Shown here in pieces: positions 18,612-29,300 of a stretch of 64,000 nucleotides of DNA (positions are counted from its first letter, which is position 1; the number at the start of each line of letters is the position of its first letter). The notes below the pieces were generated by a model. That model saw only the letters and a program-made list of their open reading frames with translations. It had not been told where the DNA came from and searched no databases. The DNA is from Planctomycetota bacterium (GTDB lineage: Bacteria > Planctomycetota > SZUA-567 > H5-PLA8): the NCBI GenBank assembly GCA_015075375.1, contig JABTUM010000001.1, positions 2,413,201 through 2,477,200 on the forward strand, in the 5' to 3' direction. The position numbers and the translations under genes were made by a program.

Positions 18612-20477
18612 CTAGTGTGCCGATGGAGCGGTCGCCGGCCGCGCTTCGGGCGGCTCCTGCTGCATGATGTAATCCTTCGCCGCGCCCGGCACGCTGAACT
18701 CGTACGGGCCGTGGTGCACTTCCGGCACGTGTCCGCCCTTGAAGTTTTCGAACGGCGGCGGAGACGGGATCGCCCACTCCAGGCTGGTCGCTTCCCACGG
18801 ATTGTCCGTCGCCTTCGGGCCCGCGAAGAGGCTGTACACGATATTCACCAGCAGCAGAAGCTGGGTGGTGGCCGTGAGGATCGCCGTATGCGTCACGATC
18901 TTGTGGCAGGTAACCATGTAGTTGCTGCTCAGGAAGTCGTAGTTGAACCCGCTGTAGCGGCGCGGATGTCCTTCCAGGCCCATCAGGTGCATGGTGATGA
19001 AGATGACGTTCACGCCCGCGAAGGTGATCCAGAAGTGGATCTTGCCCAGCGGCTCGTTCATCATCCGGCCGAACATTTTGGGAAACCAGAAGGCCGTACC
19101 CGCGAACATCGCGAAGATCGCCGCGACGCCCATGATCAGGTGGAAGTGCCCGACCACGAAGTAGGTGTCGTGGAAGTAAATATCGACGGCGTTCTGGCCC
19201 AGGAAGATGCCGCCGATCCCGCCGGTGACGAAGAGCGAGACGAAACCCAGCGCGTACAGCATCGGACTTGTGAAGCGGATATTCCCGCCCCACAGCGTGC
19301 CCAGCCAGTTGAACGTCTTGATCGCCGACGGCACGCCGACGACCATCGTCATCACACTGAAGGCCACCGCGACGTAAGGGCTCATCCCCGACTGGAACAT
19401 ATGATGGCCCCAGACGAAGAACCCGACGATCCCGATGCCGAAGATCGCGAAGACCATCGCCGCATAGCCGAAGACCGGCTTGCGCGCGAAGGTGCTCAGC
19501 AGATGGCTCACCAGCCCCATCCCCGGCACGATCGCGATGTACACTTCCGGATGCCCGAAGAACCAGAACAGGTGCTGGAACAGGATCGGGCTGCCGCCGC
19601 GGTGGTCGACCAACGGCTTGTTAAAGAAGAGGTCGCCCGGAATGAAGAAGCTGGTGCCCGCGTTGCGGTCGAGCAGCAGCAGCAACCCCGCCACCAGCAG
19701 CACCGCGAAGGAGAGCAGCGAGAGGATCGCCGTGACGAACCAGGCCCAGCACGTCAAGGGCATGCGCAGCATCGTCATGCCTTTGGTGCGCAGGTCGAGC
19801 GTCGTGACGATGAAGTTGATCGCGCCCACCAGTGAAGCGAAGCAGAAGATCGCGATGCTGAGCACCCACAGGTCCTGGCCGTAACCGCCCGGACCCTCGT
19901 AGCCCTTGCCCTGCGCCGCGGGGATCGCCGAGAGCGGCGGATAGCCCGTCCAGCCCGAATTCGGCGGCCCGCCGGGCACGAAGAAGGCGGCCATGAGCGT
20001 GATGAACGAAAGGATGGTCAGCCAGATCGAAAGCATATTCAGACGCGGGAAGGCCATGTCCAGCGCGCCGATCTGGATCGGCAGGAAGTAGTTCCCGAAT
20101 CCGCCCATCGGCGCGGTGGTGAGCACCATGAAGACCAGGATCGTGCCGTGCATGGTCAGGTAGCTGAGGTACTTCTCGGGCGTAAGCACGAACCACTTGG
20201 CTTGAAGCGCCTTGATCTGCTCGGTTAACGCCTGAGCCTGCGCGCTGTCGGGCGCCAGAGCCGAAAGCTGGTTGTTGAGCTGCGCGATCGTGCCTTCGTT
20301 GGCCAGGTGCAGGCGAAAGACCACCGACAGCCACATGCCGACAAACGCGGCGACCAGCGCCAAAATCCAGTACTGGATCCCGACCACCTTGTGGTCGGTG
20401 CTGAAAATCCACCGCCGGATGAAACTGGACGGTGGCTCGTGAACGTGGACGTGTTCTGCGGCCGACTCAGCCGACAT
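18612..20477 (-). CDS. ctaD: Cytochrome c oxidase subunit I, A1-type haem-copper oxidase
   Basis: A 621-residue subunit I. Landmarks are STDHKVVGIQY at the start, the haem ligand region TMHGTILVFMV, CuB and cross-link site WFFGHPEVYIAIVPG (A1 type, with the D-channel glutamate), WGHHMFQSGM with the two CuB histidines, and GHFHLIMG with the haem ligands. It reduces O2 to water while pumping protons across the cytoplasmic membrane. An extra hydrophilic loop of about 40 residues (QLNNQLSALAPDSAQAQ and on) lies between helices 1 and 2. AAGGAG lies seven bases before the ATG. It follows COX2. Confidence 0.97.
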   Translation of the reverse strand: MSAESAAEHVHVHEPPSSFIRRWIFSTDHKVVGIQYWILALVAAFVGMWLSVVFRLHLANEGTIAQLNNQLSALAPDSAQAQALTEQIKALQAKWFVLTPEKYLSYLTMHGTILVFMVLTTAPMGGFGNYFLPIQIGALDMAFPRLNMLSIWLTILSFITLMAAFFVPGGPPNSGWTGYPPLSAIPAAQGKGYEGPGGYGQDLWVLSIAIFCFASLVGAINFIVTTLDLRTKGMTMLRMPLTCWAWFVTAILSLLSFAVLLVAGLLLLLDRNAGTSFFIPGDLFFNKPLVDHRGGSPILFQHLFWFFGHPEVYIAIVPGMGLVSHLLSTFARKPVFGYAAMVFAIFGIGIVGFFVWGHHMFQSGMSPYVAVAFSVMTMVVGVPSAIKTFNWLGTLWGGNIRFTSPMLYALGFVSLFVTGGIGGIFLGQNAVDIYFHDTYFVVGHFHLIMGVAAIFAMFAGTAFWFPKMFGRMMNEPLGKIHFWITFAGVNVIFITMHLMGLEGHPRRYSGFNYDFLSSNYMVTCHKIVTHTAILTATTQLLLLVNIVYSLFAGPKATDNPWEATSLEWAIPSPPPFENFKGGHVPEVHHGPYEFSVPGAAKDYIMQQEPPEARPATAPSAH

Positions 20478-20530
20478 GCCCGTACTCCTTCTTCAACGGT
20501 GCGCGCGATCCCGCGGCACGGCGCGCGTGC

Positions 20531-21322
20531 TTACGGCGCGTTATCCGCGAGAAACTTCGTGTACTCCGCCATCGTGACGACATTCAACTGGCTGCGCATC
20601 TGGTAATGCCCGTATCCGCACAGCTCCATGCACGCGACTTCGTACGAGCCCGTCTGCGTGGCCTTGAAAGGAATGTAAACCGCCAAACCGGGCACCGCGT
20701 CCTGCTTGACCCGCAGTTCGCGGACGCCGAAGTTGTGGATCACGTCGCGGCTGCCGATCTTCATCACCACCGGCACCCCGACTGGCACGGTCAGCGAACC
20801 CATCACGATGTCGTCCGCGCCCTTGGGATCGGTCTTGTCCAGACCCAGGAAGTTCCCTTCGGCGTCGTTGATCATATTCACGTCGCGGCGGCCGAACACG
20901 CCGTCCTTCCCCGGGTAACGGATGTACCACTTGAACTGCAAGCCCGTGACTTCGACCTCGATCGCCGGCTTGGGGTGCTCGTTCAGGTGCATCTCGGCCC
21001 AGACCTTCTGGCCCATCAGGTTCAATCCGACGAAGAGCACCAGCGTCGCCGCCGACCACGTGTACTCGAGCTTATGGCTGCCCAGCAGGTACGTCGCCTT
21101 GGCGCCTTCGCGGTGGCGGTACTTGTAAACCAGGAACGCCAAACCCAACTGCGCGATCGCGAAGATCGCTCCGGTGATGATCAGGGTCAGGTAAATCTGG
21201 TCGTCGATCAATTGGCCGTGTTCGGAGATCAAAGGCGGAAGAATCGGCGCCTTCGTGGCGAAGAAGTACAGCGTCAGCGCGACCAACGCGCCGATCATGC
21301 CTACAAACAGCAGCGGAGTCAT
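20531..21322 (-). CDS. ctaC: Cytochrome c oxidase subunit II
   Basis: A 263-residue subunit II. Three hydrophobic segments lie in the first 110 residues, the last WSAATLVLFVGLNLMG. The periplasmic cupredoxin domain has the aromatic electron-entry region LQFKWYIRYPG, DVIHNFGVRELRVKQDAVPG and the binuclear CuA site CMELCGYGHYQM with all ligands. No C-terminal cytochrome c domain is fused, so a separate cytochrome c must donate electrons; none is encoded here. GAGGAG lies eight bases before the ATG. It is the first gene of the oxidase operon. Confidence 0.96.
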   Translation of the reverse strand: MTPLLFVGMIGALVALTLYFFATKAPILPPLISEHGQLIDDQIYLTLIITGAIFAIAQLGLAFLVYKYRHREGAKATYLLGSHKLEYTWSAATLVLFVGLNLMGQKVWAEMHLNEHPKPAIEVEVTGLQFKWYIRYPGKDGVFGRRDVNMINDAEGNFLGLDKTDPKGADDIVMGSLTVPVGVPVVMKIGSRDVIHNFGVRELRVKQDAVPGLAVYIPFKATQTGSYEVACMELCGYGHYQMRSQLNVVTMAEYTKFLADNAP

Positions 21323-21670
21323 GCCGGTGGCTCCTCAAAGCCAATTTTAACCAAAGCCGTCCCCACCCCAAAACGCGAGGGCGGACGATCTGAGCGGTCT
21401 GCGAATAAGACCCTTTGGGCATACCTTAAAGGGTCTCGTTTGCAACCGCCAATGCACAAATGACGGCGCGCCCAACGGAGTCACCCGGAGCGCCGAGCCG
21501 AACCGTAAGCAACTATGCGTCCAACAGTTAGCGGATTTAATGCACCATGAGCGTGCAACGCACAGGCTTGCAACCTGCACTGAGGACTACGCTTGGAAAT
21601 GTCAACCTATGGAGGCAGGTCTGTCCGCACGGAACTCGGCCGTGTCGAACCGAAACACGCGCCCGTTGGC
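21323..21670. other. Intergenic region upstream of the oxidase operon
   Basis: This 348-bp gap contains no credible gene. Short open frames inside it lack a ribosome binding site and recognisable sequence. Its notable content is a 9-bp inverted repeat, listed separately, about 86 bp before the COX2 start. The operon promoter is expected here but no clear -35/-10 pair was found. Confidence 0.6.
21408..21436. promoter_or_regulatory. Perfect 9-bp inverted repeat upstream of COX2
   Basis: AGACCCTTT (21408-21416) and AAAGGGTCT (21428-21436) are perfect reverse complements separated by 11 bases. Neither side has a long T-tract, so an operator or a structured leader is as likely as a terminator for the upstream VOC gene region. 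Confidence 0.4.
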
Positions 21671-22084
21671 CTAAGATACCGCCGGGCGGCCCCAGGGATC
21701 AAACGGACGGCCGGGAAGCGTATCCGAGCCGAAGCGCAGCACATGCCCGTCCGGGTCCTCCACGTGGAACTCGTACGCCCACGGGAAGTTACTCAAGGGC
21801 ATGCGGATCTTCGCGCCCCGGGCTCGGACTTCGTCGTGCAGCTTGCCGGCGTCGCTGACGCCGAACCAGACCCAGGTGCCCGGATTTCCCTGCGCGCCTT
21901 GGCACAACATCACGCCTTTACCGTCCCGCGATACCGAGGCCATCTGGCTGGGATCCTGCCAATCGAGCCGGAAGCCCAACGCTTTCAGATAATAGTCCAA
22001 GCTGGCTGGCAGGCGTTCCACCCGCAAGATCGGTACGACGCACTCGAAATGCAAAGGTGCTGGCGGCAATCCGGAGGCGGCCAC
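21671..22084 (-). CDS. VOC (glyoxalase/bleomycin-resistance) family protein
   Basis: A 137-residue protein with the vicinal oxygen chelate fold pattern: VVPILRVERLPASLDYYLKALGF at the start of the first module, then VWFGVSDAGKLHDEVRARGA and the C-terminal YEFHVEDPDGHVLRFG, where H and E are typical metal positions. The family includes dioxygenases, glyoxalases and drug-binding proteins; the exact activity cannot be told. It begins 34 bp after the end of an antiporter gene on the same strand, which may be cotranscribed with it. Confidence 0.85.
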   Translation of the reverse strand: MAASGLPPAPLHFECVVPILRVERLPASLDYYLKALGFRLDWQDPSQMASVSRDGKGVMLCQGAQGNPGTWVWFGVSDAGKLHDEVRARGAKIRMPLSNFPWAYEFHVEDPDGHVLRFGSDTLPGRPFDPWGRPAVS

Positions 22085-22118
22085 GGCAACTCTCCTGTGT
22101 TCCCGATTCCTCCCAGAC

Positions 22119-23984
22119 CTACTGGTGATCCGAGCGCAAGACCGGGCTGGGCGTTTCCGCCGCGGGCAGATGCTGGAACGGCGCCAGCGTGTCCTTGAGG
22201 TCTTCGAACTCCAGACCGATCACTTCGACCGCCGGCGTGAAGTCGCTTCCCGACTTATAGAGGTCCATCCACCCGTCTTTGTTGACCGCGATGGGCAGGA
22301 ACGGCTTGCCCTTCAACTCGATCTTGCCTTGGGCATCGGCGCGATGGCTGCGCACGTGTCCTTTGCCTGCCCGCAGCAGCCGAGTCAGTTCGGCGATGTC
22401 GGCATGCTGAGCGAAAGCCAAGCCCACGCCGGCGTCGCTCAGCTGTTCGCGCGTATCGTCGTCCGCGAAGGGGCCCAGAATCGCGAGCGAAGCCTCGAGC
22501 TTATGCGTGGCGGCGATTTGCAGACAGGACTGCAAGTTCACGTGGCTGCTGGGCGTACAGGCCAACAAACGGCCCACGGTGGTCAAGTCTTGGGTCTCCA
22601 GGAACTCCTCGTCCAGCGCGCTGCCTTGAGCCACCTGGAATCCGGCCTCCCTCGCCCGCGCGCACATGATCGGGTTGGTATCCACGAGCAGCGTCGGAAT
22701 GCCGCGCATCTCGAAGATGCCGGCTACGCGCAGCGCCAGGTCGTTCGCGCCGACGATCAAGAGCCCGTCGGGGCGCGTCACTTCCAATTTCAGCAGCCGC
22801 GCCAGCGGCTTGGCGGTAAAGCCGTTCAGCATGCAGGTGACCAGGATCGTGCTGAAGGTGAGCGCCACGAGTTTGTCGCCCGAAGCCGGATCGCCGTGCG
22901 CCGACAGGAGCAGTGCGAAGAGCGAGGCGATCGATGCCGCGACGATCCCGCGCGGGCCGATCCAGCTTAGAAAGATTTTCTCGCGCCAGTTCAACGGCGT
23001 GCCGCGCGTGCAGATCCAGATCCCGAACGGCCGGACCAGAACCATCAGCCCGGCGATGGCCACGAAGCCCATGGGCCAGAGCGGAATGAGCGTATCCAGG
23101 CGGAAATTGGCGGCCAGCAGCATGAACAGGACGGAGATCAACAACGTCGTCAGGATGCCTTTGAAGCGGCGCAGTTCTTCCACTTCCCGGCCCAACAGGT
23201 TGGCCACAACCAGCCCGCCGCACGTCACTGCGCCGAGCCCCGATTCGTGAAACCACGTCTCGCTCAACCCGTACAGCCCCAGCGCGCCGGCCAAGGCCAG
23301 CAGCGGGTCGAGTTCTTCGTCGTAGCGTCCGGTGCGCCGCCGCCAGAGCAGCCACTTGGAAAGCAGCCAGCCGCCGGCCGCGCCGATCAGCGGTCCGAAA
23401 ATCAGCGCGCCCAGAAAACCGCGCGTGGCCTTGAAGAACCCGACCTCGCGCAGAATGACCTCCAGCGTCACCACCGCCGTGATCGCGCCCACCGCATCGA
23501 TCAGGATGCCTTCCCAGAGCAGGATCGTATGCACGCGGCGTTGCACGCGCACGTTCTTCAGCAGCGGCCCGATCACCGTCGGGCCGGTGACGATCATCAG
23601 CGAACCGTAGAGAAAGGAGATCGGCCATTCGAAGCCGGCCATGTAATGCGCGCATAACGTCCCGCCGATAAAGCTGACCAGCGCGCCCAAAGTCACCAGA
23701 TTGCGCACCGTCACCGGGGCCAGACGCAGGTCTTTCATGTTCAAGGACAATCCGCCCTCGAACAGGATCACCGCCACGCCCAGCCCCACGATCGCCTGCA
23801 ATGCCTTGGGCATCGCTTCCGACGGCCGCGGCATCAGTTGCAGCCACTCGGGGCCTTCCGGTCCCAGCAGCATGCCCAGGATCAACAAAGGGATAATGGC
23901 CGGCAGCCGCGCCACCCGGCCCAGCCACTGCGCGAAGACGCCGCCCACGATCGCGACCAAAAGCACCTGTACGGCGGGATTCAA
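22119..23984 (-). CDS. NhaP/CPA-type cation:proton antiporter with TrkA-N-like domain
   Basis: A 621-residue protein. About 12 membrane helices fill residues 1-395, with the antiporter segments ILFEGGLSLNM, TGPTVIGPLLKNV, EGILIDAVGAITAVV and WIGPRGIVAASIASLFAL. A Rossmann-type regulatory domain follows (GLLIVGANDLALRVAGIF, LLVDTNP), as in TrkA-N-gated transporters, then a short C-terminal domain. It should exchange Na+ or K+ for H+ and be gated by a bound nucleotide. The frame opens at a TTG (24026) without a Shine-Dalgarno sequence; the TTG at 23984 has GAGGA nine bases upstream and is preferred. Confidence 0.9.
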   Translation of the reverse strand: MNPAVQVLLVAIVGGVFAQWLGRVARLPAIIPLLILGMLLGPEGPEWLQLMPRPSEAMPKALQAIVGLGVAVILFEGGLSLNMKDLRLAPVTVRNLVTLGALVSFIGGTLCAHYMAGFEWPISFLYGSLMIVTGPTVIGPLLKNVRVQRRVHTILLWEGILIDAVGAITAVVTLEVILREVGFFKATRGFLGALIFGPLIGAAGGWLLSKWLLWRRRTGRYDEELDPLLALAGALGLYGLSETWFHESGLGAVTCGGLVVANLLGREVEELRRFKGILTTLLISVLFMLLAANFRLDTLIPLWPMGFVAIAGLMVLVRPFGIWICTRGTPLNWREKIFLSWIGPRGIVAASIASLFALLLSAHGDPASGDKLVALTFSTILVTCMLNGFTAKPLARLLKLEVTRPDGLLIVGANDLALRVAGIFEMRGIPTLLVDTNPIMCARAREAGFQVAQGSALDEEFLETQDLTTVGRLLACTPSSHVNLQSCLQIAATHKLEASLAILGPFADDDTREQLSDAGVGLAFAQHADIAELTRLLRAGKGHVRSHRADAQGKIELKGKPFLPIAVNKDGWMDLYKSGSDFTPAVEVIGLEFEDLKDTLAPFQHLPAAETPSPVLRSDHQ

Positions 23985-24111
23985 ATTCTGGCATCCTCGT
24001 ATGCGAGCGGAACGGATCGGGCGCAAGTTCAGACGGATAGTGGCATTTTGCCCATCCGCGCCGTGGACGCAACAAGCACACGGGAAACATGGTCGGAAGC
24101 TATGGATTTGC

Positions 24112-26262
24112 TTAGTGGCCGGAGGCCGCGCCGACCTTGGGAATCACCACCACCGTGGCGCAGGTCACTTCTTCAAGCGCCGCTTCGATGTTGGGGCCCA
24201 AACTGAGCCGCTCGACCAGGGCCTTCGCCGCCGCACCCATCACCACCAGATCGTAGGCCCCGCGGTCGACTTGTTCGACCAGCCCCGTCACCATCGACTG
24301 GCTGTCCCGGACGTGGCAATCCAAAAGCGCCGGATCGCTGACGCGTTCGGCATACTGCTGCTGCAGCGTCACGCGCATCATATCCCGGCCGTGCTCGCTG
24401 GTGCGGTCCAGGACCGCGGAAGGCAGCAGCGGATGCCGCGAGCTGCTCTCGGTGATGAACAGCAAGCTGATGCGCGGCTGCTCCTCGCGCGCGTAGCGCG
24501 CCGCGCATTCGAACGCCGCATCGCCGAAGTAGCTCCCGTTCGTCGGCACCAGCAAGCGCTTGAAGCCGCCGTCGGCCGGCGTGCCGCCCAAGCTGTTGCG
24601 CACCACCAGCACATGGCACGGCGAACGGCGAATCAGTTCGGTCAGGAACGGGTCGAACATCGGATGCCGGTGGCCCGACGCACCGACCACGATGAACTGG
24701 TAGCCGCGCGCAGCCTCCTCGAGCACCGTTTCCAGCACCGATCCCTTCATGGGGCGATTCTGGAAGTTCAGCCGCTCGGCCGCGGATCCGGCGGCGGCCC
24801 GCAGTTCCTTCAGGTACGTCTGCTCGTTCACCGCTTCGGCTTTGGGAAGCCAGAATTGCAGCGCCCGCCACCACGGCGGCGAACCCGTCTGCACGCGCAG
24901 CACCGTCACGCGGTCGCCTTCTCCTCCGCACATCCGCGCCGCCAGATGGCAGCCCAGTTCGGCGTTGCCGCCGCCGCCCGCCAGGACCAGCATCCGCAAG
25001 GCCCCCGAGGGCATGAACCGTTCCGTGCTTCCGCGCTCGCGCAGGCGTTCTTCTTCGCTGGGCTTCAGCTTCCCCAGGATCGCGCGCAAACCCAGCGGAG
25101 CGATGAAGGACGTCAGCAGCGACATCACCACGATCACCGAGAAAAGTTCCTCGTCCAGGATGCCCAGGTCCTTCCCGATCTTGGCGACCACCAGCCCCAC
25201 CGCGCCGCGCGCGCTCATGCCTACGCCCACCGCCAGGGATTCCCATAAGCCCATCCGCCCCAGCAGTCCGCCCACCAGGCACCCGGCCAGCTTGCCCACC
25301 AGCGCCAGCACGCAGACCAGAATGAGCAGGCGCCCCCCTTGCAGCTCCCAGAGATTCACCTCCAGGCCCACCAATCCGAAGAAGAGCGGGGAGAACATCG
25401 ATAGCGTGATCTGTTCGAGCTTGTGAAAATTCTCGGCGCGCAAGGTCGGGCACTGCCGCAGGACCATGCCCGCTACGAACGCGCCGAAGACCGCGTGGAC
25501 ATGCATCGCTTCCGTGGCCGCCGCGCACAGCAGCGTCACGAAAACGATCAGCACCAGTTCGCTCCCGGAAAGATGCCAAAGATGGTCGAGCCGCGGCAGA
25601 CCGGCGCGCAGCAACGGATACATCACGTACCGCGCGGCGAGCAGGAAGCCGGTCAGGTACAGCATCGTCATGCCTAGCTGAGCCGCGTCGAAGGCTCCGG
25701 CCGTCACCAGACCGGAGATTAACGCCAGCGCCACCCAGCCCACGGTGTCGTCCACCACCGCCGCGCTGAGCGTAATGACCGCGAAATTGCGCCGGATAAG
25801 CCCCAGATCGATCAGAATCTTCGCGATCACCGGCATCGCGGAGACGGCCATCGCCACGCCCAGGAACAGGCACAGGTTCAGACGGCTGGCCTCCGGCGCC
25901 AACTCGATCCCATAGCCCAGCCACGCGCCCAAGCCAAAGGGAATCAGCAAGCCGCATAACGAAACCGTAAACGCCGCGCGGCCCAAATTTCGCATCGTGC
26001 GTACGTCGGTTTCCAGGCCCGTCAGCAGCATCAGGAGGACCAAGCCCAAGTTGGCGACCCAGGCCGTGCCGGAGGCATTCCCGAAAAGCGTCTGCTGCCA
26101 TTCCGGCGCCACGGCGCCCAGCCCGGTGGGGCCCAGGAGCATCCCCGCCAGCAGTTCGCCCAGGACGGGCGGCTGCTTGATGCGGTTCAGCAGTTCGCCG
26201 CAAAGCCGCGCAAGCGCAATCACCAGCGCTATTTGCAGCAAAAAGGCGACGTGTTCGGACAT
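24112..26262 (-). CDS. CPA2-type cation:proton antiporter fused to universal-stress-like domains
   Basis: A 716-residue protein. Residues 1-400 form a Kef/CPA2-type antiporter: the N-terminal helix ALVIALARLCGELLNRIKQP, PPVLGELLAGMLLGP, STAAVVDDTV-like segment LSAAVVDDTVGW and GMSARGAVGLVVAKIG. The C-terminal 300 residues are soluble and hold two universal stress protein-like modules (RLLVPTNGSYFGDAAFECAARYA and YDLVVMGAAAKALVERL), replacing the TrkA-N domain of the neighbouring antiporter. It probably carries Na+ or K+ against H+, with the cytoplasmic modules sensing nucleotide or stress. It is transcribed away from the large lipid enzyme gene. Confidence 0.9.
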   Translation of the reverse strand: MSEHVAFLLQIALVIALARLCGELLNRIKQPPVLGELLAGMLLGPTGLGAVAPEWQQTLFGNASGTAWVANLGLVLLMLLTGLETDVRTMRNLGRAAFTVSLCGLLIPFGLGAWLGYGIELAPEASRLNLCLFLGVAMAVSAMPVIAKILIDLGLIRRNFAVITLSAAVVDDTVGWVALALISGLVTAGAFDAAQLGMTMLYLTGFLLAARYVMYPLLRAGLPRLDHLWHLSGSELVLIVFVTLLCAAATEAMHVHAVFGAFVAGMVLRQCPTLRAENFHKLEQITLSMFSPLFFGLVGLEVNLWELQGGRLLILVCVLALVGKLAGCLVGGLLGRMGLWESLAVGVGMSARGAVGLVVAKIGKDLGILDEELFSVIVVMSLLTSFIAPLGLRAILGKLKPSEEERLRERGSTERFMPSGALRMLVLAGGGGNAELGCHLAARMCGGEGDRVTVLRVQTGSPPWWRALQFWLPKAEAVNEQTYLKELRAAAGSAAERLNFQNRPMKGSVLETVLEEAARGYQFIVVGASGHRHPMFDPFLTELIRRSPCHVLVVRNSLGGTPADGGFKRLLVPTNGSYFGDAAFECAARYAREEQPRISLLFITESSSRHPLLPSAVLDRTSEHGRDMMRVTLQQQYAERVSDPALLDCHVRDSQSMVTGLVEQVDRGAYDLVVMGAAAKALVERLSLGPNIEAALEEVTCATVVVIPKVGAASGH

Positions 26263-26394
26263 GTGTGGATCCCATTCTCCTTGGCTGCGGACAGCATGCC
26301 TGGAACCCGCGCGCGCGCCAGTTGAGGACCTCGAATTTCGCCCCTTTTCGACGGCGCTAGAATTCTGGCTTCGCTGCGCTATTTTCCGGTACGT

Positions 26395-29300
26395 ATGAGT
26401 GACGCCGCTCCGGATCGGTACGCCATCCGCCCCTTCTATGCCGGAAAGGGCATCCTCGTCACCGGTTCCACCGGCTTTCTGGCCAAGGCCCTCGTCGAGA
26501 AGCTGCTGCGCGATCTGCCCGAAATCCGCGCGATCTACCTTTTAATCCGGCCTCGCGTACGCGCCGACGGCACGTTGATCGATCCCAAAACCCGGCTGCG
26601 GGACGAATTGCTCCGTAACAGCGTCTTCCATCGACTGCGCGCCGAACGCGGCGACGCCTTCGACACGCTCTGCGACGAGAAGCTGATCTGCGTCCCCGGC
26701 GACCTGACCCACGATCGGCTGGGCCTCGAACCCGCGGCCTATGCGGAACTGGCCAAGCAAGTCGGCGTTGTGATCGGCTCGGCGGCCACCGTCGTCTTCG
26801 ACGAACGCCTGGATCTGGCCCTTGAGATCAACACGCTCAGCCCGCTGCGCCTCCTCGATTTCGCCCGCGATGCCGGCGCCGCGTACTGCCACATCAGCAC
26901 CTGTTACGTCAGCGGCAAACGGACCGGCAGCGTACCCGAACGGATTCTCGACCCGCTGGAAGCCATCGACGCGCAGCTTCCGCCTGGACAGACGCGCCCC
27001 GAACGCTTCGACGTCGAGAAAGAAGTCGAGAAACTGCGCACGCTGGCCAACATCACCTTGGCCGGCGCGGAGACCGAAGCGCGCAAACGCGGCTGGGCGC
27101 CCGAAAGCGACGAAGCGCGCGCGCACCTGCGCCGCGCGCTCGTCAACGCGGGGATGCTGCGCGCCCGCAGCCTGGGCTGGAACGACACCTACACGTACAC
27201 CAAGTGGCTGGGCGAACAGCTCGTCAGCAAACGCCACGGCGAGGTGCCCACCGCGGTAGTCCGCACCTCCATCATCGAATCCAGCCTGCGCGAACCCGAA
27301 CCCGGCTGGCTCGACGGACTGCGCATGGCCGACCCGCTCATCGTCGGCTTCGGCAAAGGCCGTTTGCGCGATTTCCCCGCCGCGCGCGATCTGGTCCTGG
27401 ATCTGATCCCCGCCGACTTGGCCGTCAACGGCATCCTCGCCGCCACCGCCAGCGTCGGCGCGAAGCCCGGCGGGTTCGAAATCGTCCACTTGGCCAGCGG
27501 CGACGAGAACCCGCTCGTCTTCGACAATCTTTACCAGGCCGTGCGCGATTACTTCCGCAAACACCCGTTCCTGGACCGCGCCGGAAAGCCGGTGAACGTG
27601 CCGACCTGGAAATTTCCCAGCGTCGAGAGCTACCGCCGCCGCGTCACCTACGGCCTGCTGCATCCGACCCGCGCGCTGGGTAACCTCGTGGACGGACCGG
27701 TGCCCGTCCCGGGAACCAAGCGCCTGCGCAACCGGCTGCGCCTGCTCAGCGGAAAATTCGAACAGCTCCTGTATTACGTCGATATCTACAGCCCCTACAC
27801 GAACCTCGACGTGCGCTTCGAGACGCGCCGCACGCGTGAGGTCCTGCTGGCCATGGACCCCGCCGAGCGCGACACCTTCGACTTCGACGTGCGCAAGATC
27901 CGCTGGCGGCACTACCTCCAGGATGTGCACATCCCGGGACTGAAGCGGAATATCCTGCGCATGGACGAACCGCCGCGAGCGGGCGCCGGCGATGGCCATC
28001 TGCTCGACGAAGAGGCCGCCGCGCAGCGCGCGCGAGCGGCGATCCACGGCGTGCCGCAGACGATCGTCGAACTGGCCGCCCGCGGCGCCGACCGCTACGG
28101 CTCCCGGCCCTTTCTGGCCGTGCGCCGCGCCGGAGCGGACGTGACCGTCTCCTTCGCCGACTTCTATCAGCGCGCCGGACAGTGGGCCCGGATTCTGCAC
28201 GCCAAAGTGGGCGTCGAACCCGGCGACCGCGTCGCGATCTACGCCGAAAACAGTCCCGAATGGGGGCTCGCGTATCTGGCCATCGCGCGCGCCGGCGCCG
28301 TCGCCGTGCCGCTGGACCGCCAACTCGCCGCCGACGAGGCCGCGCGGCTTTGCCGCTTCGTCGAGGCCAAAGCGCTGGTGATCTCCCCCGCCCTGCTGGC
28401 CAAAGCCGGCGAAACGTTCCCGGCCGGCGAAACCGCTCCGGCGCTCCTGAACCCCTACGCCGACCTCGCGCCCCACGCAGGCCGAAGCTGGCCCTATCCC
28501 GAAGCCGCGCCCGCGCCGGGGCCGCTCAAAGATCCCAAGCCCGAATCGCTCGCCTCCATCCTGTTCACCAGCGGGACGACCTATCAGCCCAAAGGCGTGA
28601 TGCTCTCCCACGGCAACTTCGTCGCCAACGCGCTGGCCGTCGCGGAGGTGCTGGAGCCCCTGGAGACCGACCGCTTCCTGGGGCTGCTCCCGCTGCATCA
28701 CGCGTTCGAGTTCACCGGCGGCTTCCTGACGCCGCTCTTCGGCGGCGCGACCGTGCACTACCTGGAGACGCTGCGCCGCGAAGAGATCCTCGAGACGATG
28801 CAGCGCGCGAAGGTCACCGTGGTGCTGGCGGTGCCGCGCGTCCTCCAGATGTTCGCCGACGGTATTCGCGAACGGATCAACCAGGCCGGTACGAGCGGCA
28901 GCCTGGCGCTGAGTTTTCTGTCCGGCGCCGCGGCGGCGGCCGAAGCCGTGGGCGGCGAACAGGCGCGCAAAACGCTCTTCCATCGCGTGCACGAAGCCTT
29001 CGGCGGACAGCTTCGGCTCTTCGTCAGCGGCGGCGCGGCCCTCAGCCCCGATCTGTTCCACTTCTTCAAACGCTTCGGCATCCCCGTCGCCGAAGGCTAC
29101 GGACTCACCGAGACCGCGCCGATCCTGGCCGTCAATCCGCACGGCGCGCCCAAAGCCGGGAGCGTGGGGCTGGTTTTGCCGGGCGTGGAATTGAAGGTGC
29201 GTGAGCCCGACCTGCGCGGCATCGGCGAAGTCCTCGCCCGCGGCCCCAACGTGATGCAAGGCTACTGGCGCGATCCGGAATCCACCGAGAAAGCCTTCGA

